64,000 nt of DNA, taken from Paracoccus sp. M683 (GTDB lineage Bacteria > Pseudomonadota > Alphaproteobacteria > Rhodobacterales > Rhodobacteraceae). Below are positions 43,989 to 53,163 of the stretch, piece by piece. Position 1 is the first letter of the stretch; every line of letters begins with the position of its first letter. The notes below the pieces were generated by a model. That model worked only from the letters and a program-made list of their open reading frames with translations, was not told the origin of the DNA and searched no databases. Where the stretch lies: assembly GCF_007096355.1 (NCBI RefSeq), contig NZ_VKDF01000011.1:25077-89076 (forward strand), written 5' to 3'. Position numbers and translations under genes: made by a program.

Positions 43989-45959
43989 TCAGATCTGCGG
44001 GCTGTCATCCGCAAGCGGGCAATGTGACACGAAAGGCGTGCCCACACCGGCTGCGGCTTCCAGAATGGCGGGCAGGGCGGGCAGGGCGGCGCTGCCCGGA
44101 TTGGCCGATCCGGTGATCAGCACCGGCGCCACATTGACGGCCCCGCCTTCCAGGACCAGCGCCGCGCCGCCTCCGACAAGCGTGATCTTGGATGCCTGAA
44201 GCACGATCTCGCCCTGCGCCGACAGGGCCAGATCGCCCTTGGACTTTGCGGCCAGATCGCCGCCCACGGTCAGCCCGAACGAGGCCTCGGTCTTTTGCGT
44301 CAGCTCGCCCTTTACGGTCAGGTCGCTTTTGCCGTCGATGGTCACCGTCCGGTTGCGCGCCACCGTCAGGTTCGAATCGTTCCCGATGCTATCGGTGTCG
44401 TCAAATTCGACCCGTGCCATGCGCGAGTTGAGCACATGGGTTTCAAGGTTCTTCTGCGCGTGCAGATAGATGAATTCCTCGCCCGCCTTGTCCTCGAAGC
44501 TGAGTTCGTTGAACCCTTCGCCGCCATGGCTGTTGGTCTTGAACATGCTGCGGGTCTTGTTGGCGGGCAGCTGTGCTGGCAGCGCGGTGCCGGCGTTATA
44601 GACGCAGCCGGTCACGATCGGCCGGTCGGGATCGCCGTCCAGAAACTCGACGATCACCTCCATCCCGACACGCGGCAGGATCATCGCGCCAAAGCCCGGC
44701 CCGGCCCAACTTTGGCTGACCCGGCAGCGCATGGAATAGTCGCCGTCCAGATCCCAGTGGAACTGCACCAGCACCCGCCCGAACTGATCGCAGTCGATGC
44801 CGTCATCGCCGACGACAAAGGCCGTCTGCGGTCCGTCAGCGCGCGGGCGGGCGGTCTTGCGCGGCGGCACGATCGGCATCTGGTCGGGCCGCAGCACATA
44901 TTGCGCGACATAGCTGGGACCGTCATCCTGTTGCGACGAGCTGGCGTAATGCTGCGCGGTGAAATGGTGCCGCGCCTCAATGCACAGGCAAGACAGGTCA
45001 TTCAGCAGCTTGTCGGCATTGGCCTCGATCAGCACCCGCAGGCCCGGTGCCAAAGTGACCGCATCGCCCTCGGCCCGGATATGGCCGTCATGTGTCGCGG
45101 TCTGAAGCCTGCGCACACGGGCGGCGGCGCGCGCCTCGGATTCGTCGCGGAACTGGCCGGGATAGTCATAGCTGGAATTGCGCGCCTCGGTCGGCAGCTC
45201 GTCCTCGCTGTCGCTGCGGTTCAGCCCGGCCTGCGGCGTCTTGAAATTGTAATCGGTCAGTTCGACGAAATTCAGCGCCAGGCTGCGCGAGGGCTCGACC
45301 AGCCAGAAATGTTCCTCATCGGCGATGTGGTGGGATTCATTGGGCTGGAAGGGGCGCGTGGTGCCGGGCAGCATCGCGCAGACCAGCGGATCGTCGATCA
45401 GCACCAGGCAATGCGAGCCGGCCGTATGTTCCCAGAAATAGCTGATCCCAAAGCGCTCCATCAGGCGCGAGACAAAGTCGAAATCGCTTTCGCGGAACTG
45501 CACGGTATATTCCAGCGTCGGATAGTCGCCCCACAGCCGGATGTCGTAAAGCTGGCTGTCCAGTGCCTGCCAGTCCTTCAGCACCGCTTTGATGATCTCG
45601 ATCGGTGTCTTGTCGTGAAAGATGCGCAGGTTGTCACGCTGATGGGCAAGATGCAGCCAGGGTTCCAGCACCAGCCGATAGTGAAAGCCATCATGGCTAA
45701 GCCCGACCCGGCTGGCCGAGGTGACGATGCCGTCGAAATCGCGCGAGGCCCCGTTATGGGAATCAATCCTGACCGAGGCATGGGTGCCGATCAGCGCATC
45801 CAGCGACAGGTCGTCGGTGATGCCGACCGCGTCGATCTGGAACCGGAACAACCGGTTCAGCCCTTCCTCGCCGTCCAGGCTTTGCAGAACCAACTGGTCG
45901 CCGCCAAGCACTGTCGTCAGTTCGGCGACGCGATTAGACTGCGAAAGGGTGGTATCCAT
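43989..45959 (-). CDS. vgrG: Type VI secretion spike protein VgrG
   Basis: The 656-residue protein has a phage gp27-like N-terminal part (residues 1-380) and a gp5-like OB-fold near 390-480, with QFGRVLVQFHWDLDGDYSMRCRVSQ. The C-terminal beta-helix blades run over about 480-610 (FEDKAGEEFIYLHAQKNLE, then repeated LTVKGELTQ-type turns). There is no extra effector domain beyond a short tail (residues 610-656). The ATG at 45959 is normal. It forms an operon with the DUF4123 adaptor. No other type VI structural genes are in the window, so this is an auxiliary vgrG island. Confidence 0.94.
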   Translation of the reverse strand: MDTTLSQSNRVAELTTVLGGDQLVLQSLDGEEGLNRLFRFQIDAVGITDDLSLDALIGTHASVRIDSHNGASRDFDGIVTSASRVGLSHDGFHYRLVLEPWLHLAHQRDNLRIFHDKTPIEIIKAVLKDWQALDSQLYDIRLWGDYPTLEYTVQFRESDFDFVSRLMERFGISYFWEHTAGSHCLVLIDDPLVCAMLPGTTRPFQPNESHHIADEEHFWLVEPSRSLALNFVELTDYNFKTPQAGLNRSDSEDELPTEARNSSYDYPGQFRDESEARAAARVRRLQTATHDGHIRAEGDAVTLAPGLRVLIEANADKLLNDLSCLCIEARHHFTAQHYASSSQQDDGPSYVAQYVLRPDQMPIVPPRKTARPRADGPQTAFVVGDDGIDCDQFGRVLVQFHWDLDGDYSMRCRVSQSWAGPGFGAMILPRVGMEVIVEFLDGDPDRPIVTGCVYNAGTALPAQLPANKTRSMFKTNSHGGEGFNELSFEDKAGEEFIYLHAQKNLETHVLNSRMARVEFDDTDSIGNDSNLTVARNRTVTIDGKSDLTVKGELTQKTEASFGLTVGGDLAAKSKGDLALSAQGEIVLQASKITLVGGGAALVLEGGAVNVAPVLITGSANPGSAALPALPAILEAAAGVGTPFVSHCPLADDSPQI

Positions 45960-46126
45960 GGGAACTCACAACTGAACACTTCATCAGTTCTCTAACCGGT
46001 CCCGGCGTTCAGTTCTATCCGCAAATGGCCCTTTTCATGCGAAAATGGATGTGATGTTGCCCGGCAGTGGGCGGGGCTGCGGCAAGGCAAGGCGACGCCC
46101 GCCGATTCTGCGCACGCCGCCTTGGT

Positions 46127-46423
46127 TCAGCACTGTCCCAACATCCATTTGCGCGAGGTGGGGGGGGCCTTTTTCTTGCACATGTTACAGCCGCAGCTGG
46201 GCAGATGGCTGCGCTTGACCACGCGCGGCGCGGCCGAGCTGGCCTCGGCCCGGTTCTCGGCCTTGCGCAACCCGCTGGACAGCGTGCTGACCTGCGGCAA
46301 TGCGGGCAGCACCGCGCTGTTGCCGCCACAACAGGGGCAGGGCGCGCCGGCGCGGCTGGCCTCATAACTTAGCCGGTCGGTGAAAAGCCCATGGGCCGCG
46401 CAATTGAAATCATAAACAGGCAT
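46127..46423 (-). CDS. FmdB family zinc-ribbon protein
   Basis: The 98-residue protein starts MPVYDFNCAAHGLF and has a CPCCGG zinc ribbon near residue 30 and a C-terminal HLPSCGCNMCKKK. This is the FmdB pattern first seen beside formamidase genes. FmdB is called a regulator of amide use, but its action is poorly known. It is the last gene of the fmdA-amiS-fmdB operon, 12 bases after the channel gene. Confidence 0.85.
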   Translation of the reverse strand: MPVYDFNCAAHGLFTDRLSYEASRAGAPCPCCGGNSAVLPALPQVSTLSSGLRKAENRAEASSAAPRVVKRSHLPSCGCNMCKKKAPPTSRKWMLGQC

Positions 46424-46435
46424 GGTTTCTTCCCC

Positions 46436-46948
46436 TTACATCAGGCCGTCAAGCAGCAGGAAACCGGGCAGCCAGCCGGTCACGATCCCCGCCAGCAGCG
46501 TAACCCAGGCGGTCGGCCGCAGGATCGGCCGCCCAAGCGCCAGCAGCAGGAAATACATGAACCACAGGACGCCCCAGATCAGCCAGTTGCTGGCCAGCCA
46601 GATCTCGGTCGGGGTGCCGGCCGAGCTGATGCCGCGCAGAAAGACCGGCACGGTGGTGATCGCCACGAACAGGCTGAACCAGCCAAGCCCGCGCCCGTCG
46701 ACCGCCACCAGGCGGTTATAGGCGACCCAGAAATAGGTTGCCGCGAACATCAGCGTCAGCGCGGCCGCCCGGATCGACCCGGCATCGGCGCCCGCGCCAA
46801 AGGCACCCTGCACCACCACCCCGCCAGCCACCAGGCCCGAGACCACGTTGATCACAACGATCTCGCGGTCCTCGATCTTGCCCAGAAGCCACAGCCCGTT
46901 CAGGAACAGCACCGCACCGACATAGAATAACAGAAAGCCAAGTATCAT
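46436..46948 (-). CDS. AmiS/UreI family amide/urea channel
   Basis: This roughly 170-residue protein has six hydrophobic membrane segments, begins MILGFLLFYVGAVLFLNGLWLLG and ends with RPILRPTAWVTLLAGIVTGWLPGF. It matches AmiS/UreI channels that let urea or short amides cross the inner membrane. ATG at 46948 is chosen over 46954 because it sits at better distance from AGGGGAG. It lies 60 bases after fmdA and 12 bases before fmdB, so it probably supplies formamide or acetamide to the formamidase. Confidence 0.88.
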   Translation of the reverse strand: MILGFLLFYVGAVLFLNGLWLLGKIEDREIVVINVVSGLVAGGVVVQGAFGAGADAGSIRAAALTLMFAATYFWVAYNRLVAVDGRGLGWFSLFVAITTVPVFLRGISSAGTPTEIWLASNWLIWGVLWFMYFLLLALGRPILRPTAWVTLLAGIVTGWLPGFLLLDGLM

Positions 46949-47008
46949 GGCCATTTCTCCCCTTGGGCCTCGCCCCGATAGTGGCCGGGGCGAGGCAAAT
47001 TGGACCTG

Positions 47009-48235
47009 TCAGCTTGTCGTGGCAACAGCGATATCCGCGACAGACTTTCGCGGACCATCGCTATTGGGGCGGATGTCGAAATCGAATATGGCGGTGGGAA
47101 TCGCCAGCGTCGCGCAGACATTGGGGATGTCGACGATTCCGGCGATGCGCCCCTCGACCGGGGCCGTGCCCAGGATCATATAGGCCTGTTCGCCCGAATA
47201 GCCGAACTTCTTCAGGTACTCGATCGCGTTCAGGCAGGCCCGACGATAGGCGACATGGGCGTCCAGATAATATTGCTCGCCTGTGTGTTCATCGACGCTG
47301 ATGCCTTCGAAGATCAGGTAATCATCAAAATGCGGGTCGATCGGCGAGGGCCGGAAGATCGGGTTGGTCACGCCATATTTCGACATGCCGCCCTTGATGA
47401 TCTCGACCTTGATCTCGATCCAGCCGGCCATTTCGATGGCCCCGCAGAAGGTGATCTCGCCATCGCCCTGGCTGAAGTGGATGTCGCCCATCGAAAGCCC
47501 GCCGCCCTTCACATAGACGGGGAAATAGACCTTGGAGCCGCGCGACAGGTTTTTGATGTCGCAATTGCCGCCATGTTCGCGCGGCGGCACGGTGCGCCAG
47601 GCCTCGGCGGCGGCGGTGGCGGCGGGATTGCCGGTCAGCGACCCCATCAGCGCGGTAGAGGCATCGGGCGGGCAGGCCAGTGGTGGCACGCGGTCGGGAT
47701 CGGTGGCGATCAGCGCGGCCTCGCGGCGGTTGGCCTCGTCCAGCAGCTTCTTGTCGGGCAGGCAGCCGATCAGGCCGGGATGGATCAGGCCGGGATAGCG
47801 CACGCCGGGAATATGGCGCGAGGTGGTATAGATCCCCTCGAAATCCCAGATTGACTTGGTGGCATTGGGGTAATGCTCGGTCAGGAAACCGCCGCCGTTT
47901 TCTTTGGCGAACAACCCGTTGAAACCCCAACGCGATTCGTCCATCGCGCCGATGTCCAGAATGTCCACGACCAGCAGATCGCCCGGCTCGGCCCCCTTGA
48001 AGGCGAAGGGGCCGGACAGGTAATGCACCCGCGTCAGGTCCACGTCGCGAATGTCATTGGCGCTGTCATTATTGCCGATCTGGCCGCCGGTCCAGTCATA
48101 GCATTCTATGCGCAGGACCTCGCCGGTCTTGAACTCCTCGACCATCGGAATGTCGGGATGCCAGCGATTATGGGGTTTCTGGATGGCCTGTTCCGGGGCC
48201 TTGTTCAGATCGACCTTGAAGACGGTATTTGACAT
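47009..48235 (-). CDS. fmdA: Formamidase/acetamidase
   Basis: FmdA hydrolyses formamide (or acetamide) to ammonia and formate (or acetate). The 408-residue protein begins MSNTVFKVDLNKAPEQ and shows CYDWTGGQIGNNDSANDIRDVDLTR, HPGLIGCLPDK, REHGGNCDIKNL and GGGLSMGDIHFSQGDGEI, all family hallmarks; it is cytoplasmic. The ATG at 48235 follows GAGGAATAC. It is the first gene of fmdA-amiS-fmdB and divergent from the NCS1-kinase fusion. Tandem TGTAA repeats lie in between. Confidence 0.94.
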   Translation of the reverse strand: MSNTVFKVDLNKAPEQAIQKPHNRWHPDIPMVEEFKTGEVLRIECYDWTGGQIGNNDSANDIRDVDLTRVHYLSGPFAFKGAEPGDLLVVDILDIGAMDESRWGFNGLFAKENGGGFLTEHYPNATKSIWDFEGIYTTSRHIPGVRYPGLIHPGLIGCLPDKKLLDEANRREAALIATDPDRVPPLACPPDASTALMGSLTGNPAATAAAEAWRTVPPREHGGNCDIKNLSRGSKVYFPVYVKGGGLSMGDIHFSQGDGEITFCGAIEMAGWIEIKVEIIKGGMSKYGVTNPIFRPSPIDPHFDDYLIFEGISVDEHTGEQYYLDAHVAYRRACLNAIEYLKKFGYSGEQAYMILGTAPVEGRIAGIVDIPNVCATLAIPTAIFDFDIRPNSDGPRKSVADIAVATTS

Positions 48236-48293
48236 GTATTCCTCCCTGCTTCTGCACCGGCATGGACCGGGCCGGGGGCAGAGTGGGATGGCC

Positions 48294-48342
48294 ATGTAAT
48301 CGCAATATGTGCCGAAATGCGGCGAATTGTAATTTTATGTAA
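48294..48342. promoter_or_regulatory. Tandem TGTAA repeats in fmdA/NCS1-kinase promoter region
   Basis: TTGTAA (48327-48332) and ATGTAA (48337-48342) are exactly ten bases apart; a third ATGTAAT lies at 48294-48300. Direct repeats at one-helix-turn spacing are typical sites for OmpR/PhoB regulators. The OmpR-type gene at 52159 is the natural candidate. Confidence 0.45.
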
Positions 48343-48461
48343 CCGGCCCTTGCGCGCGGCGCGTTTTCGATGCCCCATATCGGGCAACAAAGAAGATCTG
48401 GCCCGCGCATGATGCGCCGGGCTGGTTGCGGCGTTCCGGGGAGGGGCCGCCGGGAGGAGAT

Positions 48462-51083
48462 ATGGACAGCCAAGGCGCCATCGCGCAGCCAGAACCGCAG
48501 TTGCGGGCTGATAGCGGCTATCCCGGTCTCGAACCCGCGCCGCGCAGCTATCAATCCTGGGTGGCCGACGAGACGATCGAGGATTACGCCCTGCGTTACG
48601 TCCCGGCCAGCCATCGCCGCTGGAGCCCTGCGGCCATCACCCATACCGCCCTGGGTGGAATATCCTTCCTGGCGCTAGAGGCGATCGGCGCGGCGCTGAC
48701 GATTTCCTGGGGGGTGCAGACGACGGTGGTGGCGGTGCTGATCGCTTCGGTCTTTATCTTCATCACCAGCCTGCCCATCGCCTATCACGTTGCCCGCGCC
48801 AATGTGGACATGGACCTGCTGACGCGGGGGGCGGGCTTTGGCTATATCGGATCGGCTGTCACCTCGCTGATCTATGCCAGCTACACGATCATCTTCTTCG
48901 CGCTTGAGGGGGTGATCATTGGACAGGCATTGCTGCTCAGCTTCGGGCTGCCGCTGCCGGTTGGCTATCTGCTGTCGGCGCTGGTCATCCTGCCGGTGGC
49001 GACCAAGGGGATGACGGCCATCTCGCGGTTCCAGATGGCCACGCAGCTGCCCTGGATCGTGCTGGCGCTGCTGCCCTTCGCCGCGATCATCTGGGCCGAT
49101 CCCGATGCGGTATCGGGCTGGCTGGCCGCGCCCGGACCCGGTGTCAGCCTGCTGGCCCTGGGCGGGGCCATCGGCGTGCTTTGCGCGCTGACATTGCAGA
49201 TCGGGGAACAGGTCGACTATCTGCGCTTTCTGCCCCCGCCCGAGGCCACGACGCCGCTGCGCTGGTGGGGGGCGGTCATTCTGGCGGGGCCGGGCTGGAT
49301 CCTGATCGGCGGGGCCAAGATCCTGATGGGCAGTTTCCTGGTCTGGCTGGCCATCGGTGACGGCATGTCCGCCGATCTCGCGGTCGAGCCGATCGGCATG
49401 TTCTGGCATGCCTATGGCTATCTTCTGGGGCCGCAGACCGCGCTTTTTGTCGCCACGATCTATATCCTGATCGCGCAGATCAAGATCAACGTCACCAATG
49501 CCTATGCCGGGTCGCTGGCCGAATCGAATTTCTTCCTGCGGGTGGCGCGCTATCATCCGGGGCGGCTGATCTGGCTGGTCATGCATATCGCCATCAGCTG
49601 CGCGCTGATGCTGATGGGGGTGTTCGCGACGCTGGAAGCCGTGCTGGCCATCTATGCCAATCTGGCGCTGGCCTGGCTGGGGGCGATCTTTGCCGATCTG
49701 GCGATCCTGAAACCGCTTGGCCTCAGCCCCGCGCGGATCGAGTTCAAACGCGCCTATCTGCCCGATTTCAACCCCGTCGGTTGCGGGGGCATGGCCATCG
49801 GCGCGCTGGTCGGGGTGGCGCTGCATCTGGGGCTGGCGGGCGATCTCGCAAGGGCCTGGTCGCCTCCGATCGCATTCGCGGTTTCGCTGCTGTCGGCGAC
49901 GCTGATTTCGGTCGCGCGCCGGGGCAGGGGCTATACCGCCCGCGAGCGGCATGATTTCCACCCGGCCACGGGCTGCGACTGCGCGATATGCAGCCATAAC
50001 TATGAACCCCGCGACATGGCCTATTGCACCTTCTACGAGCGGCCGATCTGTTCGCTGTGTTGCAGCCTGGAACCGCATTGCCGCGATTTCTGCAAGCGCA
50101 GCACGGTGCTGTTGGCGGTCGATCCGGCCGCGCCTGCCTTGCGCCTGCGCCGGGTGCCGCCACATCTGGGACAAAGGGCATGGCAGGTCGGGCTGATGTT
50201 CCTGATCCTGCTGGGGGCGCTTGCGGTGCTGTATCTGGTGGCGCGGAACCTGTCGGACGGGCTGCATGACCCGCAGCTTGTCTGGCAGTTCTTTCTGGGC
50301 TCGGCGCCGCTGATGGCGTTGCTGGCCTTCTGGGCGGTCATGGCCAATGAGCGCCGGCGCCTGACCGAAGATGACCTGATCGACGCTGTCCGCCGCCTTG
50401 GTGGGGCGCAACGCGAGCTGGCCATCCGTCAGCGCCTTGCTGCCGTGGGCGAGGTCGCCGCGACCATCAGCCATGAATTGCGCAACCCATTGGGCACGAT
50501 CACCAGCTCGGTTGAGGTGCTGTCGCGCAATCCCGGCCTCGGCCCCGAGGCGGATGAGGATGTCCAGCGCATTCGCCGCAATATCATGCGATGCAGCCGC
50601 ATTATCGACATCCTGCTGGATTTCGCGCGCCAGGGCACGCATGAGACGGTGCCGGTCGATCTGCATGACTGGCTGACCGCCTTGCTGGCTGAACATCAGG
50701 CCGCCGCCCATGTCGCGCTGGAGGTGCCGCAGGGGATGCGCCTGCGCTGTGATCCGGCGCGGCTGCAATTCGCCATCCGCAACCTGCTGGAAAACGGCTG
50801 GCACGCGGCCGAAACCGTCAGCAACCGGCAGCCCCGCGTCACCCTGCGCGCCTTTCGTGACGGTGCCTTCAGTATCATCGAGATTGAGGATAACGGCCCC
50901 GGCCTTGCCCCCGAGATCCGCGCCCGCGCCTTTGATCCGCTGGTGACGACCAAGGCTACTGGTGTGGGTCTTGGCCTTTCGCTGGTCCGCAGGGTGGCGC
51001 AGATGCATGGCGGCGATGTCTGGATCGAACGCTCGGACGCCGAAGGGACGGTAATGCGCCTCAGCATCGCCGAGACGCCATGA
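48462..51083 (+). CDS. NCS1 permease fused to sensor histidine kinase
   Basis: The 873-residue fusion has an N-terminal nucleobase-cation-symporter-1 permease (about residues 55-490, twelve predicted membrane segments). It has a Cys-rich module at about 500-547 (GCDCAICSHNYE, CSLCCSLEPHCRDFCK, possible zinc or Fe-S site), two more membrane segments near 565-625, and a kinase core. The kinase has His671 in ISHELRNPLG, an N-box NLLENGWHAA near 775, DNGPGLAPE near 812 and GVGLGLSLVRR near 834. It probably senses substrate while binding or carrying it. It is divergent from the formamidase operon and overlaps the receiver-kinase gene by four bases. Confidence 0.9.
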   Translation: MDSQGAIAQPEPQLRADSGYPGLEPAPRSYQSWVADETIEDYALRYVPASHRRWSPAAITHTALGGISFLALEAIGAALTISWGVQTTVVAVLIASVFIFITSLPIAYHVARANVDMDLLTRGAGFGYIGSAVTSLIYASYTIIFFALEGVIIGQALLLSFGLPLPVGYLLSALVILPVATKGMTAISRFQMATQLPWIVLALLPFAAIIWADPDAVSGWLAAPGPGVSLLALGGAIGVLCALTLQIGEQVDYLRFLPPPEATTPLRWWGAVILAGPGWILIGGAKILMGSFLVWLAIGDGMSADLAVEPIGMFWHAYGYLLGPQTALFVATIYILIAQIKINVTNAYAGSLAESNFFLRVARYHPGRLIWLVMHIAISCALMLMGVFATLEAVLAIYANLALAWLGAIFADLAILKPLGLSPARIEFKRAYLPDFNPVGCGGMAIGALVGVALHLGLAGDLARAWSPPIAFAVSLLSATLISVARRGRGYTARERHDFHPATGCDCAICSHNYEPRDMAYCTFYERPICSLCCSLEPHCRDFCKRSTVLLAVDPAAPALRLRRVPPHLGQRAWQVGLMFLILLGALAVLYLVARNLSDGLHDPQLVWQFFLGSAPLMALLAFWAVMANERRRLTEDDLIDAVRRLGGAQRELAIRQRLAAVGEVAATISHELRNPLGTITSSVEVLSRNPGLGPEADEDVQRIRRNIMRCSRIIDILLDFARQGTHETVPVDLHDWLTALLAEHQAAAHVALEVPQGMRLRCDPARLQFAIRNLLENGWHAAETVSNRQPRVTLRAFRDGAFSIIEIEDNGPGLAPEIRARAFDPLVTTKATGVGLGLSLVRRVAQMHGGDVWIERSDAEGTVMRLSIAETP

Positions 51084-52183
51084 ACCGCCGCCTGCTGATC
51101 ATCGACGATGACGCCGATTTCGCGGTTGCCACCTCGCGGGCGCTGGCGCTGGAGAATCTGGATTGCCGGATTGCCCCCGATGGTGCCACGGCCTTTGCGC
51201 TGCTGGAAGCCGAGCCTGTTCAGGTCGCGCTGCTGGATATTCGCCTGGGGCAAGAGGATGGCGTCGAAATCGCGGCGCGGCTGCTGGCGCGGCATCCGGG
51301 GCTGATCCTGGTGATCATGACGGCCTATGCCTCGGTCGACAGCGCCATCGCGGCGCTGAAGGCGGGGGCCTATGACTATCTGCGCAAGCCCTTCTTTCTG
51401 GATCAGCTGATGCGGGCGCTGGAGCGCTGCTTTCAGCTGGTCGAGCTGCGGGCGGCCAAGGCACGGGCGGAACGGCAGCTTGCGCTGCTGCACCGGATCG
51501 AGGTGACGTCGCAGCTGGCGGCAGGATTATCGCATGATTTCAAAAATATGTTGGCCGTTATTCAGGCAAATGTTACGGTGATCGAGGACGGGCTGCCGAT
51601 TGGTGACGGGCTGTTCCCCTATGCCCGCGATGCGCGCAAGGCGGTGCAAAGCGCCGATGGGCTGGTCCAACGGTTGATGGGTTTTGCGCGCAATGGCAGC
51701 GCCCCTGCCGCGCCTGTCGACCTGCGTGACCCCATCCGCGCGGCGGTGTCACTGCTGGGTGGCACGCTGTGTGCAGGGATGACGATCCGCTGCGATCTGC
51801 CCGATCACCCGCTGCGATCGCCGGTGGCGCCCGAACAGATCCAGACCGCGCTGGTCAATCTGCTGATCAATGCCCGTGACGCGACCGGCGGTCAGGGGCG
51901 GGTCGACATCGTATTGCAGCATCTGTCGCAAGGCAGCGACTATGCGCGGCTGGTCGTCGAGGATGACGGTCCGGGCTTTTCCGCCGCAACGCTCGAACGG
52001 GTGATGGAGCCGCTGTTCACCACCAAACCCGAGGGCACCGGTCTGGGTCTGGCGATGATCCAGCATCTTGCGCTGGTCACTGGCGGCAGTTTCGGGGTCG
52101 GCAATGGGGTGATGGGCGGGGCGCGGGCGGTGCTGGACCTGCCTTGCCTGGGGCAGGATCAGCTGTCGGGCGCGAACATGTAG
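51080..52183 (+). CDS. Receiver domain-histidine kinase protein
   Basis: The 367-residue protein has an N-terminal receiver domain (Asp53 phosphoacceptor in LLDIRLGQEDG, Thr82, Lys104 in YLRKPF). It also has a HisKA-like domain with His153 in GLSHDFKNMLAVIQ and a HATPase with DDGPGFS and GTGLGLAMIQHLA. It lacks a DNA-binding output, so it may relay phosphate from the permease-kinase to a third protein. It is coupled to the permease-kinase by ATGA overlap. Its 3' end overlaps the convergent OmpR-type gene by 25 bases. Confidence 0.9.
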   Translation: MNRRLLIIDDDADFAVATSRALALENLDCRIAPDGATAFALLEAEPVQVALLDIRLGQEDGVEIAARLLARHPGLILVIMTAYASVDSAIAALKAGAYDYLRKPFFLDQLMRALERCFQLVELRAAKARAERQLALLHRIEVTSQLAAGLSHDFKNMLAVIQANVTVIEDGLPIGDGLFPYARDARKAVQSADGLVQRLMGFARNGSAPAAPVDLRDPIRAAVSLLGGTLCAGMTIRCDLPDHPLRSPVAPEQIQTALVNLLINARDATGGQGRVDIVLQHLSQGSDYARLVVEDDGPGFSAATLERVMEPLFTTKPEGTGLGLAMIQHLALVTGGSFGVGNGVMGGARAVLDLPCLGQDQLSGANM

Positions 52184-52920
52184 CCCACGCCCCGAATGGT
52201 TCGGATCCGGCGGTGATCGGGTCCAGTGTCGCCGATCTTGCGGCGGATCTTGCCGATCATGACATCGACCGAACGGTCAATCGGCGACCATTGCCGGCTG
52301 GCGGTCAGATCCAGCAGCTGATCACGGCTCAGCACCCGTCCGGGCCGCTGCGCCAGCACGCTGAGCAGATTGAATTCCTGCGTCGTCAGCCGCTGTGTCC
52401 TGCCCTCCGCATCCATCAGCACGCGCCCCTCAAGGTCCAGCTGCCAGCCGTCGAACCGGACCTGCCGCGAAGGCGGCAAGGCCGGGCGCGGCTGCATCTC
52501 GGTTATGGGCAGGCGTCGCAGAATCGCGCGGATCCTTGCCAGCAATTCGCGCGGCTCAAAGGGCTTGACCAGAAAATCATCGGCGCCGATTTCCAGCCCG
52601 ACAATCCGGTCCAGAGGTTCCTGCCGCGCCGACAGGAACAGGATGCCGATATCGCGATCCTTCTTCAGCTCGCGGGCCAGCGTATAGCCATCTTCCCGCC
52701 CCGGCAGACCGATATCCAGAACCACCAGATCAAATTCCCGCGCCGCCAGCGATCTGCGCATGGCCGGCCCATCATGCACCACATCGACCTGATAGCCCTG
52801 TTCGGTGAAATAGCGACCAAGGAAGGCGCATAATCCGCGATCATCCTCGACAAACAGAATGCTTTGCGGCGTCTCGTCATCGGACGGCTGCGACGAAGAT
52901 CCTGTCAGTTCGGAAAGCAT
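52159..52920 (-). CDS. OmpR/PhoB family response regulator
   Basis: The 253-residue protein has a receiver domain (Asp69 in LVVLDIGLPG, Ser97, Lys119 in FLVKP) and a C-terminal winged helix (about 150-250, LTTQEFNLLSVLAQRPGRVLSRDQLLD, RTIRGVGYMF). It lies tail to tail with the receiver-kinase gene and overlaps it by 25 bases, so the two are antisense at their ends. It is the most likely DNA-binding output of the permease-kinase circuit. Chromosomal partner assignment is inferred. Confidence 0.9.
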   Translation of the reverse strand: MLSELTGSSSQPSDDETPQSILFVEDDRGLCAFLGRYFTEQGYQVDVVHDGPAMRRSLAAREFDLVVLDIGLPGREDGYTLARELKKDRDIGILFLSARQEPLDRIVGLEIGADDFLVKPFEPRELLARIRAILRRLPITEMQPRPALPPSRQVRFDGWQLDLEGRVLMDAEGRTQRLTTQEFNLLSVLAQRPGRVLSRDQLLDLTASRQWSPIDRSVDVMIGKIRRKIGDTGPDHRRIRTIRGVGYMFAPDS

Positions 52921-53102
52921 GGCTTGCGTCTTTTGATGCTGAAGGGGTTGGCCGGTGGGGGCGTTCAGGTCTGAATTTCATGGAACTTATCGCAGGCGCA
53001 GGACTTCTCAAAGTTTCTTTGCGTCACGTTTTGGGCAACAATGCCGGCGATCCGTTGCGGCCAGAGCGCCCAAGGTGGCAGAGCCGTTCGCATGGGACCA
53101 TG

Positions 53103-53133
53103 AAAAAAGCCGGACCCCGCAAAGGGCCCGGCT
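53103..53133 (-). terminator. Terminator after msrA
   Basis: Minus strand AGCCGGGCCC pairs with GGGTCCGGCT (one G-U pair), followed by six T (53103-53108). It lies 31 bases past the msrA stop. Confidence 0.88.
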
Positions 53134-53163
53134 TCGGTTTCGGCTTGTGCTTTGGCGGCTTGC

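Noticed and set aside
45970..45989. AACTGA-N8-TCAGTT dyad upstream of vgrG
   Set aside because: The short arms and wide spacer are compatible with chance.
44295..45995. Plus-strand open frame of 566 residues opposite vgrG
   Set aside because: It is an antisense shadow of vgrG without family features; the vgrG frame carries all known motifs.
48675..51008. Minus-strand open frame of 777 residues
   Set aside because: It is antisense to the NCS1-kinase fusion; composition and lack of domains mark it as a shadow.
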